DNA of 64,000 nucleotides from Flaccisagitta enflata (Eukaryota; Chaetognatha; Sagittoidea; Aphragmophora): NCBI GenBank assembly GCA_965153355.1, contig OZ231127.1, positions 8,866,001 to 8,930,000 of the forward strand, read 5' to 3'. Shown piece by piece: positions 10,981 to 23,882 of this stretch (position 1 is its first letter; each line of letters starts with the position of its first letter). The notes under the pieces were generated by a model. It saw only the letters and a program-made list of their open reading frames with translations, ran no database searches and was not told where the DNA came from. The position numbers and the translations under genes were made by a program.

Positions 10981-11550
10981 TAAAGATGCGTGTGTATTTG
11001 CAAAACGGAGCACGCGATTGTTGTCCTGTCGTGCTTGTTTTTTTTTGTTTTTTTCTTTTTCAAAGTCTTGAAGATTCTGTAAATTTCACTTTTTCTTGTC
11101 ATGTGAATGCCAATTTTGAAAATCCGACTTTGCTAACACTCTGTGGACTTACGAAATTCCCTGAGCCGATGATGAAAAAAAAAAAGATGATAAGTCTCTT
11201 TCTCTCTCGATGCTCTTTCTCTCGAGGCAACACCGTATTTAGACTTCTTGCAATTTATCGCACTTAATTTTCAAGTCGCGGATTTGCGACTCTGTAGGAG
11301 GCCTTGCCAGTCGGTTGGTCGATCCATCCGAAATGATTGAGTCTAGAAGTGTGGAAACGCGCATTTCCGCCGTTCATTGTTACTTCCTCAATCCAAGAGA
11401 CAGATTGTTTTAAAAAGCTGATGTTCCATCAACCATCAAAGTCCATCTTTTCCTTGTTGCATTTTATGAATTCTCATCCCTTTTTATTCTGAATACAGTC
11501 TAGAATTCGAATTGTGCGCAAACGAGAAACTAACGTCATCGCCAATTGAA
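10981..11550. other. No gene seen
   Basis: Unique-looking sequence with T-runs, and a degenerate SSR-element trace at about 11275 (CAAGTCGCGGATTTGCGACTC, the H-type hairpin). No supported reading frame. Confidence 0.35.
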
Positions 11551-12360
<810 letters not shown>

Positions 12361-12676
12361 GCGGCACTTCAATCTTATATAATCTTCGCGTCTGAGTTCT
12401 AATCCTCGAAAGAATGGAAGAGGAAAATAAACAAAATTAAAGAAACAGAAACAAAGACAAAGAAGAAAGAGAAAGAGAAAAGAAAGAAAAGTAGAATGAA
12501 GAGAAGAACAAAGAATTGTAGGAATGTCCGGTGCGAATTCCAAGCGAAGATGTTTGGGCTTTTTTTTTTTGTTGTTGTTGTTGGTTTTTTTTTCTTTTTT
12601 TTTTTTTTTTTTGTTTTTTTTATGATTTGTTGTTACCTTCTTCTTGGCAGCGCATTCGGAAAATACAATAACCCTG

Positions 12677-12840
12677 TTTTTAGTTGCGGACACGCAACTC
12701 TATAAGAGGCTTTGTCCGTCCGTCCGTCCGTCCGTCCGTCCGTCCGTCCGTCCGTAACCATCGAGTCGAAAAGTGGGAAAACGCGCATTTCCGCCCCTGC
12801 CCACCCGTCCGCAACTGATGGTCGTGTATCCGGCCTTGTT
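12677..12840 (+). mobile_element. Family H element, + copy, with (GTCC)n core
   Basis: TTTTTAGTTGCGGACACGC, AACTCTATAAGAGGC, then (GTCC) about 10 times, then CGCCCCTGCCCACCCGTCC, ending GTGTATCCGGCCTTGTT. One of the best complete copies. Confidence 0.85.
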
Positions 12841-12901
12841 AGTAAGGACTGGACTAGAACCGGGAGCAGTTTACTTGTTCACTGCTTTTTGTAAAAAAAT
12901 T

Positions 12902-13065
12902 GTTTTAGTCGCGGACAAGCGACTCTAAAAGTGGCTTTTTCCGTCCGTCCGTCCGTCCGTCCGTCCGTCCGTCCGTCCGTCCGTCCATCCGTCCGTCCGT
13001 CCGTCCGTTCATCCGTCCGTCCGTCCGTCCGCGACTGGTATTGGCTGTGTATCCGGCCTTGTTTT
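12902..13065 (+). mobile_element. Family H element, + copy, with expanded (GTCC)n core
   Basis: TTTTAGTCGCGGACAAGC left end, about 90 bases of (GTCC)n, then CGCGACTGGTATTGGC and GTGTATCCGGCCTTGTT. It sits 60 bases from the previous copy in the same orientation. Confidence 0.85.
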
Positions 13066-13095
13066 TTCAAATTTTCAAGTAAAGTTTCTGTGGTC

Positions 13096-13594
13096 AGTCA
13101 GTCCCAATTCCGCATTCATCCATATGACCATATCTCATCATATTACGAGATAACGCAACTTGGTTTATCTGGGCATATTTCGATATATCGAAATATGACT
13201 CTCATCTTTCCCTTTTAGTTCGGTCACTCAAGAGGAAGAACTTCTGCGATTATCAAGCTCTGATCTTATTTACTCGGCTTTTTATACCCATCACTTAAAC
13301 AATCGGCGAGATTAAAAAGAAAGAAGGATGAACAAAATCTAATGATGTGATTGAATGCTCCAGCATTCATTATCAATTTCTTCCAAAAGTTAGTTGTCAA
13401 AATAATTGAAGACAGTAAACAAGACAAACAGCTACATGGAATTGATTCTGATCTCACAAAAGACACAACTGAAAAAATGAAACTTTGTAAGACATATTTC
13501 GATATATCGAAATATGCCCAGATACAAAAAGTTTTGGTTTGCCGAAATATGTTGTTATACGAGCATATGGACGAATGCGGAATTGGGACTGACT
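13096..13594. mobile_element. Palindromic element with two identical 24-bp palindromes
   Basis: Arms of about 100-120 bp (AGTCAGTCCCAATTCCGC ... GCGGAATTGGGACTGACT) flank about 250 bp. Each arm includes a 24-bp perfect palindrome centred on CGATATATCG, at about 13173-13196 and 13494-13517. Confidence 0.7.
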
Positions 13595-13621
13595 GTGGTG
13601 GCCGTGAAAAAATTCTTATAG

Positions 13622-13725
13622 CAACAAGCCCGGAGACACGGCTACCCCAATCGCGTGCAGGTGGGCAGGGGCCTTATTCGAGGTCACTGGCGCAGTTTTG
13701 CAAGAGCAATGAGACCAAAGGCCGC
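13622..13725 (-). mobile_element. Family H element, - copy, partial
   Basis: AACAAGCCCGGAGACACGG, CAATCGCGTGCAGGTGGG, CAGGGGCC. The hairpin end is not recognisable. Confidence 0.55.
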
Positions 13726-14485
13726 TAAACATGAAAAATTAACAGGTCGCTCAAGCGTCATATGGTCAGCGGTTCACGATGCCCCATATATTTTTATGAT
13801 GTCCTTGACTGGACAGAAAGATTTTTCAATACATGGTTCATCAAACCGTCAGCCATATTGAACTGCTCAGGGTAGGGCAGTTAGACCTCATGCAATTTTA
13901 CAGATCCCTTGGTATGGTCAGCAGGTAAATACTAACAAGACAGATCGGGCAACAATGCGTCCGGACTTATTTCTGCATGCATTGAGCTGAGCGCTTGACA
14001 TGTGACATGAATGTATGACACGGTGCAAGATCGCGTGAAATTTGGCATTCACCAAGGTCAAAAAATTTAGTTGTCATAAAACAATTTTTTCTTAAATTTT
14101 TGTCAATTATATATCTTTGTGATATTAAAACAAAAAAAATCAATGCAAAATCTGTTTTAGTTAGCTAAATATTGATTATTATATATTTGAATATGATTTA
14201 TTCAGTTTTTTAGCTTTTTTTTGGTATTTTTCAAGATTTTTGTATCAAAAAAGTTTTAAAATGGTTTAAACATATTTTTGATGAATAAAAATTGTATAAA
14301 AAAATATTTTTTTATGTAATTCATTGCTGTCACATAAACTTTTATCAAAAAAAGAACAGAAAACAAACATTTTTTGCTTATTTGTCACTTTGTCTTAAAA
14401 CAGTTTCTTTTCTATGAGATATTGTCTTGCAATTTTTTATTCAGCAATAATCCATACATTCACTTAATCATGATTAATATCACAA
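13726..14485. other. AT-rich, no gene seen
   Basis: Dense A/T homopolymers and no supported reading frame. Confidence 0.4.
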
Positions 14486-14651
14486 AGCTGTTCATTCATT
14501 CATTTATTCATTCATTCATTCATTCATTCATTCATTCAATCATTTATTCATTCATTCATTCATTCATTCATTCATTCAATCATTCATTTGTTCATTTATT
14601 TATTCATCCAATCATTCACAATTGTTATCATCACGTAGTAGCTGTCGTTGC

Positions 14652-14705
<54 letters not shown>

Positions 14706-14750
14706 CCTTGTCTCCGCCATCGTTGTTGCTGTTGTTGTTGTTACCATAGG
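14486..14750 (+). repeat. (ATTC)n then (GTT)n
   Basis: Imperfect (ATTC)n at about 14488-14612, then (TTG)n at about 14645-14745. Confidence 0.95.
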
Positions 14751-15159
14751 TATTATCAATCAGAACATTTCAATTCGACCCCGGTCATAAAGATAACCAG
14801 GCCTGGTCCGAGAGGAAAACCAAGAGCCCGGTAAAAATATTATGCTAAATTTTACAAATATATCAGCCTAGATTTGCTAAAGCAGCTACTGATTATATGA
14901 TATATTGATAAAAAAATCACCACAAAGATGATTCAGTTTGTGAAAAAAAAAAGAAAAAACAACTCAAAACTTGATGATTTTTTATATATTTCTGTCAATG
15001 AGCTTGAGCGCTTTAAATCTCTCCAATCATTGACAGAGAGCCTGCCGGGCTCAAAGATTGCAAAACATAGGAGCCCGAGAGCAAGAGAGAGCATCAGGCT
15101 CACGGGCTCGCTCTAAAATCAGGCCTGAAGATTACACCACCTATCATTGTTATATTAGA

Positions 15160-15235
15160 TGTTGTTGTTGTTGTTTTTGGTGTTGCCGTTGTTGTTGTTT
15201 TTGTTGTTGTTGTTGTTGTTGTTGTTGTCGTCACA
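15160..15235 (+). repeat. (TTG)n
   Basis: Slightly interrupted (TTG)n, ending GTTGTCGTCACAACG. Confidence 0.9.
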
Positions 15236-15384
15236 ACGCGTCGTTGTTAAAACAAACCTCCAATCCCAACATTTCCGCCTCCTAAGCTGTATTACCCTAT
15301 TACCCTAGTTTCTTTTTTAAACCGTTTGAATTCCAAATTCCAGTCCAGCCTGACCATTTAAAAGCACAAAAACACGAATTCCCT

Positions 15385-15436
15385 CCCTTGCCCACCTGTC
15401 CGCGACTTGTATTGGCCGTGAAACGGGCCTTGTTTT
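15385..15436 (+). mobile_element. Family H right end only
   Basis: TTGCCCACCTGTCCGCGAC, then TATTGGCCGTGAAACGGGCC and TTGTT. The left part is not recognisable. Confidence 0.6.
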
Positions 15437-15448
15437 AATACTTAATTA

Positions 15449-15531
<83 letters not shown>

Positions 15532-15674
15532 ACAAGGAAAGAGATTCCGCTTATTCTGTCTGTATGTCTTTCTGGTTTCACTCTCTGTCTGTCAGTCAGT
15601 CAGTTAGTCAGTCAATCCGTCAGACAATCAGTCAGTTAGTCAGTCAATCCGTCAGACAATCTGTCAGTCAGTCA

Positions 15675-15762
<88 letters not shown>
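15449..15762 (+). repeat. (CT)n, (CAGT)-rich block, (CT)n
   Basis: (CT)n at 15449-15528, CAGTCAGT/CAATCCGT mixed tetramers at 15588-15686, (CT)n at 15687-15762. Confidence 0.97.
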
Positions 15763-15841
15763 CAGTCAGACTGAAAGACCATCTTCCGCATTTTTCCTGC
15801 CCCCATAGATTTCTAGGGCCTTGAAACTGATATCTCAAATG

Positions 15842-15959
15842 TAGGGATGTGGATGCGATTGACCGCTTCCAGTTTAAAGGATGGGATAGCTTCTAGTATT
15901 TGTACTGTGAAGCGGAAGCGATGGATGCGGCATAAAAGTTGACTGCTTCCACATCCCTA
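15842..15959. mobile_element. hAT-like MITE, 118 bp, with perfect 8-bp target duplication
   Basis: Terminal inverted repeats TAGGGATGTGGA and TCCACATCCCTA are flanked by CTCAAATG on both sides (15834-15841 and 15960-15967). An 8-bp duplication and [CT]AGGGATG ends are hAT hallmarks. It is too short to code for a transposase. A truncated relative is at 3878-3962. Confidence 0.85.
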
Positions 15960-16316
15960 CTCAAATGTGTTAGCCCTGCCAGACCAATTCTTAATATAAC
16001 ATCAGATTATACAAGAACTGAGGTGAATTCTCTGTCCACAAGAATCTTTCGGCCATACGGCGATCTTGAGTGGCAAAAATCAGGCCAAAACCCGGTAAAA
16101 ATTGCCAAAAACAATTTTTCCCCAAAAATATCAGTTATTAAAAATTTTTGTTTTTTAAGCCAATCTCAATCAGTCAAGTCTGAACTAGGTAAAACTTACT
16201 CATCGAGAGCTTTAGACACTGACACGGGGGGGTCATAACAGTCCAAAACCAGGCCAGCAATAGGCTCAAATGATCAAAAGCAACATGTTTATTATGAAAA
16301 ATAATTGTAACTCAGA

Positions 16317-17165
16317 ATTTTTAGTTGCGTGCTACGCGACTCTACAACCTGCTTTGTCGGTCCAATGGTCGGTCCGTCAGTCCATCGGTATGATGGTTGG
16401 TCTGTTGGTCTGTTCATCCGTCCGTCTGTCTGTCACTTTACTTTTTTTTTTGCGGTTTTTGGCGTCACTGCTCCTGTCCAAATGATTTGGTAACCTCAAT
16501 TACGGCCCCTACCCACCTTAAAGAATCTCAGGATTATGTCAAAATTGGGGATTTTATCGTCCATCCCGTACTAGACCAATTTTGACCCAAGGAATCCAAA
16601 TCTGCAGTCAGAAATGGTCTCAGGTCAATATTTCAATAGGCTACGGCTACATTTCTCAGGTCAAAATACTATATAAGGTCAAAATTTCAAAATTGGAAAT
16701 TTGTCAATCTGATTGCAGATTCAAAATCCTTGGAAAAAATTATGAAAAGAAAATATCTTTCTTTTTTTGAAATTTTGATTGGAACATAGTCAAAATTAGC
16801 GTTAAACATCTAAAATAGAGTAAAATTGCTCTTTTCTCAAAATTCGGACTAATTTTGATGGATAATGTTAATTTTGACTATGTTCTAATCAAAATTTTGA
16901 AAAAAGAAAGACACTTTCTTCACACAGTTTTTTTGCGAGGATTTTGAATCTGCAATCAGATTGACAAATTTCCAATTTTGAAAATTTGACCTTATATAGT
17001 ATTTTGACCTGAGAAATGTAGCTGTAGCCTATCGAAATATTGACCTGAGACCATTTTTGACTGCAGATTTGGATTCCTGGGGTCAAAATTGGTCTAAAAT
17101 GGGATGGACGGTAAAATCCCACAATTTTGAAATAATCCTGAGATTTTTTACTACCCACCTGCACG
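16317..17165 (+). mobile_element. Family H element, + copy, carrying a nested long palindrome
   Basis: TTTTTAGTTGCGTGCTACGC with CGACTCTACAACCTGC begins the copy and GGTCCGTCAGTCC follows. A degenerate right end (CTACCCACCTGCACGC) lies past the palindrome at about 17150. Confidence 0.65.
16522..17147. repeat. Long inverted repeat, arms about 280 bp
   Basis: The left arm from AATCTCAGGATTATGTC is mirrored in the right arm ending ATAATCCTGAGATT, with the centre near 16835. The arms encode near-identical short peptides on opposite strands, which reflects the palindrome and not genes. RNA across it would fold into one long hairpin. Confidence 0.85.
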
Positions 17166-18640
17166 CAATTTAAAGGATTTCGGCTTTAAGAGACAAAAAT
17201 AGTGAGTCCCTATAAATCCCTTAAACTGAGGTCCCACTGTATTTGTCCTATTTCTGACTTAAGTGACTGAGGTTGGCTATATAATGCTCAATATCTCAGA
17301 TATTTTTGGATAAGTACTGAGTATATTAAACCTAGTTCTGACTGGATTGAGTGAGATTGGCAAAGAAATATTGAATAACAACGATCTTTTGAATGAAAAT
17401 GCTAATTTTGGCCATTTTTGGCCAAATTTGGGCCTGTTTTTGGCCTGTCATAGCCCCCGTATCAGTTTTCAAAGCTCTCAATGAGTACATTTGACCTAGT
17501 TCTGACTGGATCGAGTGAGATTGATGAAAAATTTTTGAATAACAACGATCTATTAAATGAAAATGCTGATTTTGGCCATTTTGGGCCTTTTTTGGCCTTT
17601 TTTTGGCCAATTTAAGTCCCTGTATGGCCGCCAGACTCTCGCATACTGTGTATTCACTCCAGTTCTTGTTAGCTTTGACTGTAAAACACAACCTAGTGAC
17701 ATAAGTGTATTCCAAAAAGCCAAAAAGTGCATTTTTACCCCAAAAATGGCAAAAAATGGATTTTTGAAAGGGGTGCCCAAAAAATATTTCAAAATGAAGG
17801 TCAGATTCGTGTTCAGCACAAAAAACTATGTCAGAATAGTGAGGTTCCAGAGGTTTTTGAAAATTTTGGACTTACACTTTTGTTTCTGCCGCTAAGATCC
17901 CTGACTACAATAGAAAATGAGTCAGAACCACTCTCATTGAAAATAACAAATTTGCATAGAAAATGAAAAATTGGGAAAACTAAAAACATGGGGACCTAGC
18001 AAAATTGATTATCTAGGTCCCCATGTTTTCAAAAATGCAAAAACCTTGTCCGTTTTTTTTATTTGTTATTTTCAAATTGCAAAATGTTTTTTTCCAAAAT
18101 CTAAAATTATCTTACATCCAATCAAAAAAATATCAAAATCGCACCTTAAAATCGTCGCAGACAGACAAAATTTGAAACACAACTAGCCATTTATTATTTC
18201 TTACTAGCTCTCAAATTTCATGACGCTGGGTCAGCAGGAAGTATGCTTTAATTTCACTGGATTAACTTTTTTGTATTTTTTCTTTTTTTCATTGTAATTT
18301 TGAAAATTAGAAAAAATGTTTTTTTTTTTACCTAAATTTTGAGTCTGTAGATAGCCAATTTTTTTATTTAAACCTTGTGATGCCTTGAGTGGGTTTGGTT
18401 TATGAAAAGAGCAGGTTTGTTAGTTTTCTGAGGACAGCAACCATCAAAAATCAGGTCATTTCAATCTTTGTTGTCAGATTTTGATTTTTTGGCATTTTTT
18501 CTTAAAGATTTAACAATATTTACAGCCCCAAACTGGCCATGATGGTCACCTGACCTAAGAGGATTCACTTTATATAATACTTGAGTACATCTGGTAACTT
18601 GCAGGATAATTTTTTATAACTTTTGGATGCAATAGAATAT
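17166..18640. other. No gene seen; internally repetitive CCATTTTTGGCC-rich DNA
   Basis: Two related blocks (GATTGGCAAAGAAATATTG and GATTGATGAAAAATTTTTG, each followed by AATAACAACGATC) show a local duplication at about 17340-17580. Confidence 0.4.
17983..18029. repeat. 17-bp perfect hairpin
   Basis: AAAACATGGGGACCTAG, a 13-base loop, then CTAGGTCCCCATGTTTT. Confidence 0.85.
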
Positions 18641-18946
18641 GCTAAATTTGTGTGACTGGCAATTTTCACGCTATCTTGCTCCGTGTCGTATGGACAAATG
18701 GATGGTAAGACAACCCACAACATCTTCAAGAGCGTTTGGCTTGATACGCGACATCGCCGCGGCAGAAAAGTGCCAAAAACTGCGATTTTCAAGGATGGAC
18801 AGACCCTCTTATAGAGATGCGTACCTGACAGACGCATCCAAAAAAGTCTCATCACTTTGAAAGCCAATAGTCGCAAAAGCGTTAGATGGTCAGTGGTACC
18901 CGTGCCCTGCCTACGTAGGTTGTGCTTGAAGTTGAAGGGGAAGAAG

Positions 18947-20158
18947 GGCAGCGGCCCCGAGGGGTCGAGAACCTATATTTTCACACATAGAGGAAATTTC
19001 TCCTCCTCCTCCTTCTCCTTTTCCTCTGTCCCCCTGAGCCGGCTCACCCATTAGGCTTATAAGGCTTAAGCCTTAGGCCCCGCGGTAAGGGGGGCCCCGC
19101 GGTACAGCCCCTACCCCTTGAAAAAAAGAAGAAAAAAAAGAAAGAAAAGGAAAAAGAAAGGAGAAAGAAAAAAAAAGAAAGAAACAAAGAAAGAAAACAG
19201 TTAAAAAGAAAGGAATAAAAGAAAAAAAAGAAATAAAAAAGAAAGAAACCATTCTTTTTCTCTCGCTTTTATCTGGATTTTCAACCAAAATTTTTTTATT
19301 CAACACAAGATCCTTTTTTAGTCGCTTGCACGCAACTCTACACCCCGGTTTGTCTGTCTGTCCATCCGTCAGTCGGTCGGTTGGTCTGTCGGTCCGTCAC
19401 ACGTTTACTTTTTTTATCAATTTTATTCCTTTAAGTCATTTAAAGTCATTTAAAAATATCCTAAATCATTCTAAGTCATTCTAAGTCAATCTGTTAGTCT
19501 CGCACGCGACTTATAGGTGTTGGCCTTGTTTTTGATAAAGTTTCATCAGCTTAGAAAGATGAATGCCTTTCTAGTTTAGCTCCATTAGTTTTTAGCAGAG
19601 TGAAAAGGGGGTAACAAGATGAAGGGGGGCCAAGGGAGGGGGGCCCCGCGGTAGCTCTCAAGCCTTAGGCCCCGCGGTAGCTTAATCCGGCTCAGCTGTC
19701 CCCCCCTCTAAAATCCCAGCCTTGGGGCCAAATTCCCAGCCTCAAGGCCCAAATCCCAGCCTCGAGGCCCAAATGCTAGCCTCAAGACCCTGATCCCAGC
19801 CTCAAGGCTCAAATCCAAGGCCGGAGGTCAAAATCTCAGCCTTGAGGCCCAAATCTCAGCCTTGAGGTCCAAATCCCAGCAAAGAGACCCAGATACCAAC
19901 CCCGAGGCTGAGATTTTGGCCTCAAGGCTGGGATCTGGGCCTCCAGGCTAGGTATTGGGCCTTGAGGCTAGGCTTTGGGCCTTGAGGCTAGGCTTTGGGC
20001 CTCAAGGCTGGGATTTGGGCCTCGAGGCTGGGATTTGGGCCTCGAGGCTTGGATTTGAGAGGGGGGTACAAAGGAGAAGGAGAAGGAGAAGGAGGAGGAG
20101 CAGAAATTTCCCCTATGTGTGAACGCCTAGGTCAACGACACCTTCGGGGCCGCTGCCT
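18947..20158. mobile_element. Fold-back element with GGGCAGCGGCCCC ends, carrying a nested family H copy
   Basis: The left end GGGCAGCGGCCCCGAGG with CACACATAGAGGAAATTTC is mirrored by GAAATTTCCCCTATGTG and GGGGCCGCTGCC at the right. The interior is a minisatellite of CCCAGCCTCAAGGCCCAAAT units (19690-19920) that switches to its reverse complement (19921-20060). Poly-GGA/TCC blocks lie inside each end. A family H element was inserted at 19314-19532. Confidence 0.8.
19314..19532 (+). mobile_element. Family H element, + copy, nested in the fold-back element
   Basis: TTTTTAGTCGCTTGCACGC, AACTCTACACCCCGG, GTCTGTCTGTCC core, then TCGCACGCGACTTATAGG and TGTTGGCCTTGTTTTT. Confidence 0.8.
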
Positions 20159-20285
20159 AAAAAGCAGGAAAAGACACAAATCAAGTTGCAGTCGCGGAAT
20201 AAAAGCGACTTGACAGAGAAAAGTGGAACAAGAAATTGTCTCAACAAGCCAAAAATCTGCGACACGCAATCTTCCTTTTCCTGTC

Positions 20286-20345
<60 letters not shown>
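20286..20345 (+). repeat. (CT)n
   Basis: About 58 bases of clean (CT)n; a second array lies at 20570-20643. Confidence 0.97.
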
Positions 20346-20348
<3 letters not shown>

Positions 20349-20564
20349 GCTCTCTCCCTGTGTTTGTCTGTCTGTCTGTCTCTTCCTCTGTCTTTTTGGT
20401 TCTTTCATCTTTTTTCTTCCCAGGTTTTTTATCTCTTCTGGTAAATATCAAAAAATTATAAAGGTCTTTTCCAAGGAATTAATGACAGTAGGCAATGAAT
20501 GAATTTTATAAAACCTATTTAAATGTATGAAGCCATACACATCGCAGCAAGTTTTTAGCTTGTT

Positions 20565-20630
<66 letters not shown>

Positions 20631-20806
20631 TTCTCTCTCTCTCTTCCTCATTCTCTCTTCATAAAAACGAAGGAATTGTACGAATAGCCGCAAAGATGAA
20701 ATGCGACCAACGCGAAGTCTTACAAAGATGGCCAAATTTGGCCAATGATGGCCAATTGGCCATGATCATGAAATTCTTCTGTCTACTTCGGAAACAAGAT
20801 TTTCAG

Positions 20807-21014
20807 CAACGACTTTTTTCGTTGCGTAACAACAGTTCGACCACAAAGAATAAACCTTAAAGACAGCAGCATTTTTGATTACAGACCCTGGGAGTCTGTT
20901 ACCGAACTGCAACACGCGCTCCAACGTCCCACTTGGGAGGAATTGGTCAAAGATCGCAGATCCAAATTTCGTGAACGAATAGCTCAGTCAGACTTCATGC
21001 GCAATTTCACCTGA
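20807..21014 (+). CDS. Gene A, last coding exon (unrecognised protein)
   Basis: The acceptor CTACTTCGGAAACAAGATTTTCAG| opens an exon that supplies one base to a split codon and then reads 68 residues to TGA at 21012-21014. The peptide begins NDFFRCVTTVRPQRINLKDS, continues SIFDYRPWESVTELQHALQR and PTWEELVKDRRSKFRERIAQ, and ends SDFMRNFT. It is rich in charged and aromatic residues with no simple-repeat character, and looks like a helical C-terminus. AATAAA lies at 21135-21140. Upstream exons should be on the plus strand below 20.8 kb; I could not identify them in the repeat-rich DNA. I do not recognise the family. The same bases read in other frames give shorter, less protein-like peptides. 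Confidence 0.6.
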
Positions 21015-21134
21015 CGCATCTTTTCATTTTATATATGTGATCATATTTCGCATTCCTTGTCCCTTTCCTCTGTTTTTAACTCCTACTGATTTTTGACTTT
21101 GTTCTTATGATTTCGCTACATGTTCTATCATGTG

Positions 21135-21140
21135 AATAAA
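21135..21140 (+). promoter_or_regulatory. Poly(A) signal AATAAA for gene A
   Basis: AATAAA about 120 bases after the gene A stop codon, followed by TG/T-containing sequence. Confidence 0.6.
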
Positions 21141-21182
21141 CTGGATATATTATCAACAAGAACACAATGATGATAATGTCTG

Positions 21183-21330
<148 letters not shown>

Positions 21331-21477
21331 AATGATCCGACATTACCAATTGGCTAATAGTCATATGGGAAATGAATAATTTAATGTACACTCATTACAT
21401 CCGGAAGGAAGTTACTTCTTTAATCCCCATCCTCTTTTTTTATCATCATTTTTTTCTCTCCTTGTACGCTCTCTCCC

Positions 21478-21755
21478 TTGTCTGTCTGTTTGTCTGCGTG
21501 TCTATCTGTCTGTCCGTCTGTCTGTTTGTCTTTCTGTCTGATTGTTTGTCTGTTTGCATGTCGGTTTGACGGTTTGCATGTCTGTTTGTCTATGTATGTC
21601 TGTCTTCCTGTCTGTCTGTCTGTCTGTCATATGGTCTGTCTGTCTGTCTTTATGTCTGTCTGTCTATTTGTCTACGTCTGTGTATCTGTCTGTCAGACGG
21701 CCTCTCCGTCAGTCTGTCTGTATGTCTGTCTGACTGTCTGTCTGTCTGTTTGCTT
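21478..21755 (+). repeat. (TCTG)n imperfect
   Basis: TCTG/TTTG/CATG tetramers over about 278 bases; no gene. Confidence 0.95.
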
Positions 21756-21879
21756 GAACAGTTGTTTGTTTAGTTGCTAAGTTGTTTTTTTTTTTTTAGT
21801 TTTATTTTCTCCAATTTTTCTAAATCTGTCTTTTTTTCTTTTATTCCTAATGGTACTAATGTTTCATAGATTTCCTTTT

Positions 21880-22060
<181 letters not shown>

Positions 22061-22226
22061 GCCCATCGAGTAGGTCTTACGCAAGCCATCAGTAGCTAAC
22101 ACCTTTGCGCCATACTCTACAAACTATCAAATGATTTTTAACCCTTTTAAAGTGCGAAAAGACATGAGTCTGGACAAAAAAATCGATCATAAGAATCTCT
22201 CTTTCTCATTCTCTAGATTTACTTTT

Positions 22227-22230
<4 letters not shown>

Positions 22231-22321
<91 letters not shown>
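22231..22321 (+). repeat. (CT)n
   Basis: About 90 bases of clean (CT)n. Confidence 0.98.
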
Positions 22322-22325
<4 letters not shown>

Positions 22326-22500
22326 CCAAGAGTTTTGAAAGATAAAACGACATTTAGAATTAAAAGGACTGACTTCCCCTGTCATGGAGTAGCTTCTATG
22401 AATTCAGAAGTTCTTACGATTGTAAATTTCAAATAAAGTTTTGTTTTAAATAACTAGTAGCAATATGCAATAACAAAAATCGGAAAATCGAAAAATAAAA

Positions 22501-22637
22501 ACGGGTACACGGCAAGACAATCGCGGACGGTTGGGCAGGGTCTGTGTCTGTAACATAAAAACCGCTCGCAATTCAAAAATGTTTATGACCGACGTACCAA
22601 CAGACCACCTTGTAGAATTCCGTGTCGGCCACTAAAA
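22501..22637 (-). mobile_element. Family H element, - copy
   Basis: GGGTACACGGCAAGACAATC, CGCGGACGGTTGGGCAGGG, ending GTGTCGGCCACTAAAAAC. The hairpin end is eroded. Confidence 0.6.
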
Positions 22638-22924
22638 ACACCCTTTGAATAGAAACTAACCCTTCTTCTTAACTTTTTATCTATCTTTTTTGTTTACATT
22701 TTTAGGGTAAATTACAACGTCGAAAACTGCTGAACATACAAAGTTTCTTTTTTTTATAAAAGAACGGACAAAGTAAAAAAAGAGAGAAAAAAGTGAGAAA
22801 AAAGAAGGAAATTAAAAAAAGAGGGAGAATTAAAAACCCCGAAGGTGATCAAAAGACAGCAAACTACCCAATTGTTGATGAAGTCGGTAAACGAAAAACA
22901 GTAAAACAATTTTGATATTGTCAG

Positions 22925-23526
<602 letters not shown>

Positions 23527-23882
23527 GTAACTAAGAAACACGGCCATTACAGGGTGAGTAAGCTCAAATGGGAATTATTGAAAGCAAATGAATGCGGCTG
23601 CAGCTCATTAAGCATCGATTAAGAAACACGGACACGGCAATTGCAATTTTCCTTAAAATCATGTAGGGAGAGATAAAAGCTAAAAAAAAATGGCCATAAC
23701 CCAAGGTATTGTGGTAGCCAAGGGAAATATGATTGAGATGAAAAGCTATCAAAAACCAGTCTTTGGCATTCAATACTATGCTTGTTTTAGTTGGAAGGAA
23801 TCTGCTCATGCTATTTATACATTCAGAAGTATCTTCTATGTGGCTTTAATCATCCATTTTAAGAATAATCAAACGCTGACTT

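Noticed and set aside
16582-17164. Two near-identical proteins on opposite strands
   Set aside because: They mirror a long palindrome and have no other support.
18639-18860. 73-codon frame ending DAYLTDASKKVSSL
   Set aside because: Its end overlaps a degenerate family H terminus (CTCTTATAGAGATGCGT), so it is repeat-derived.
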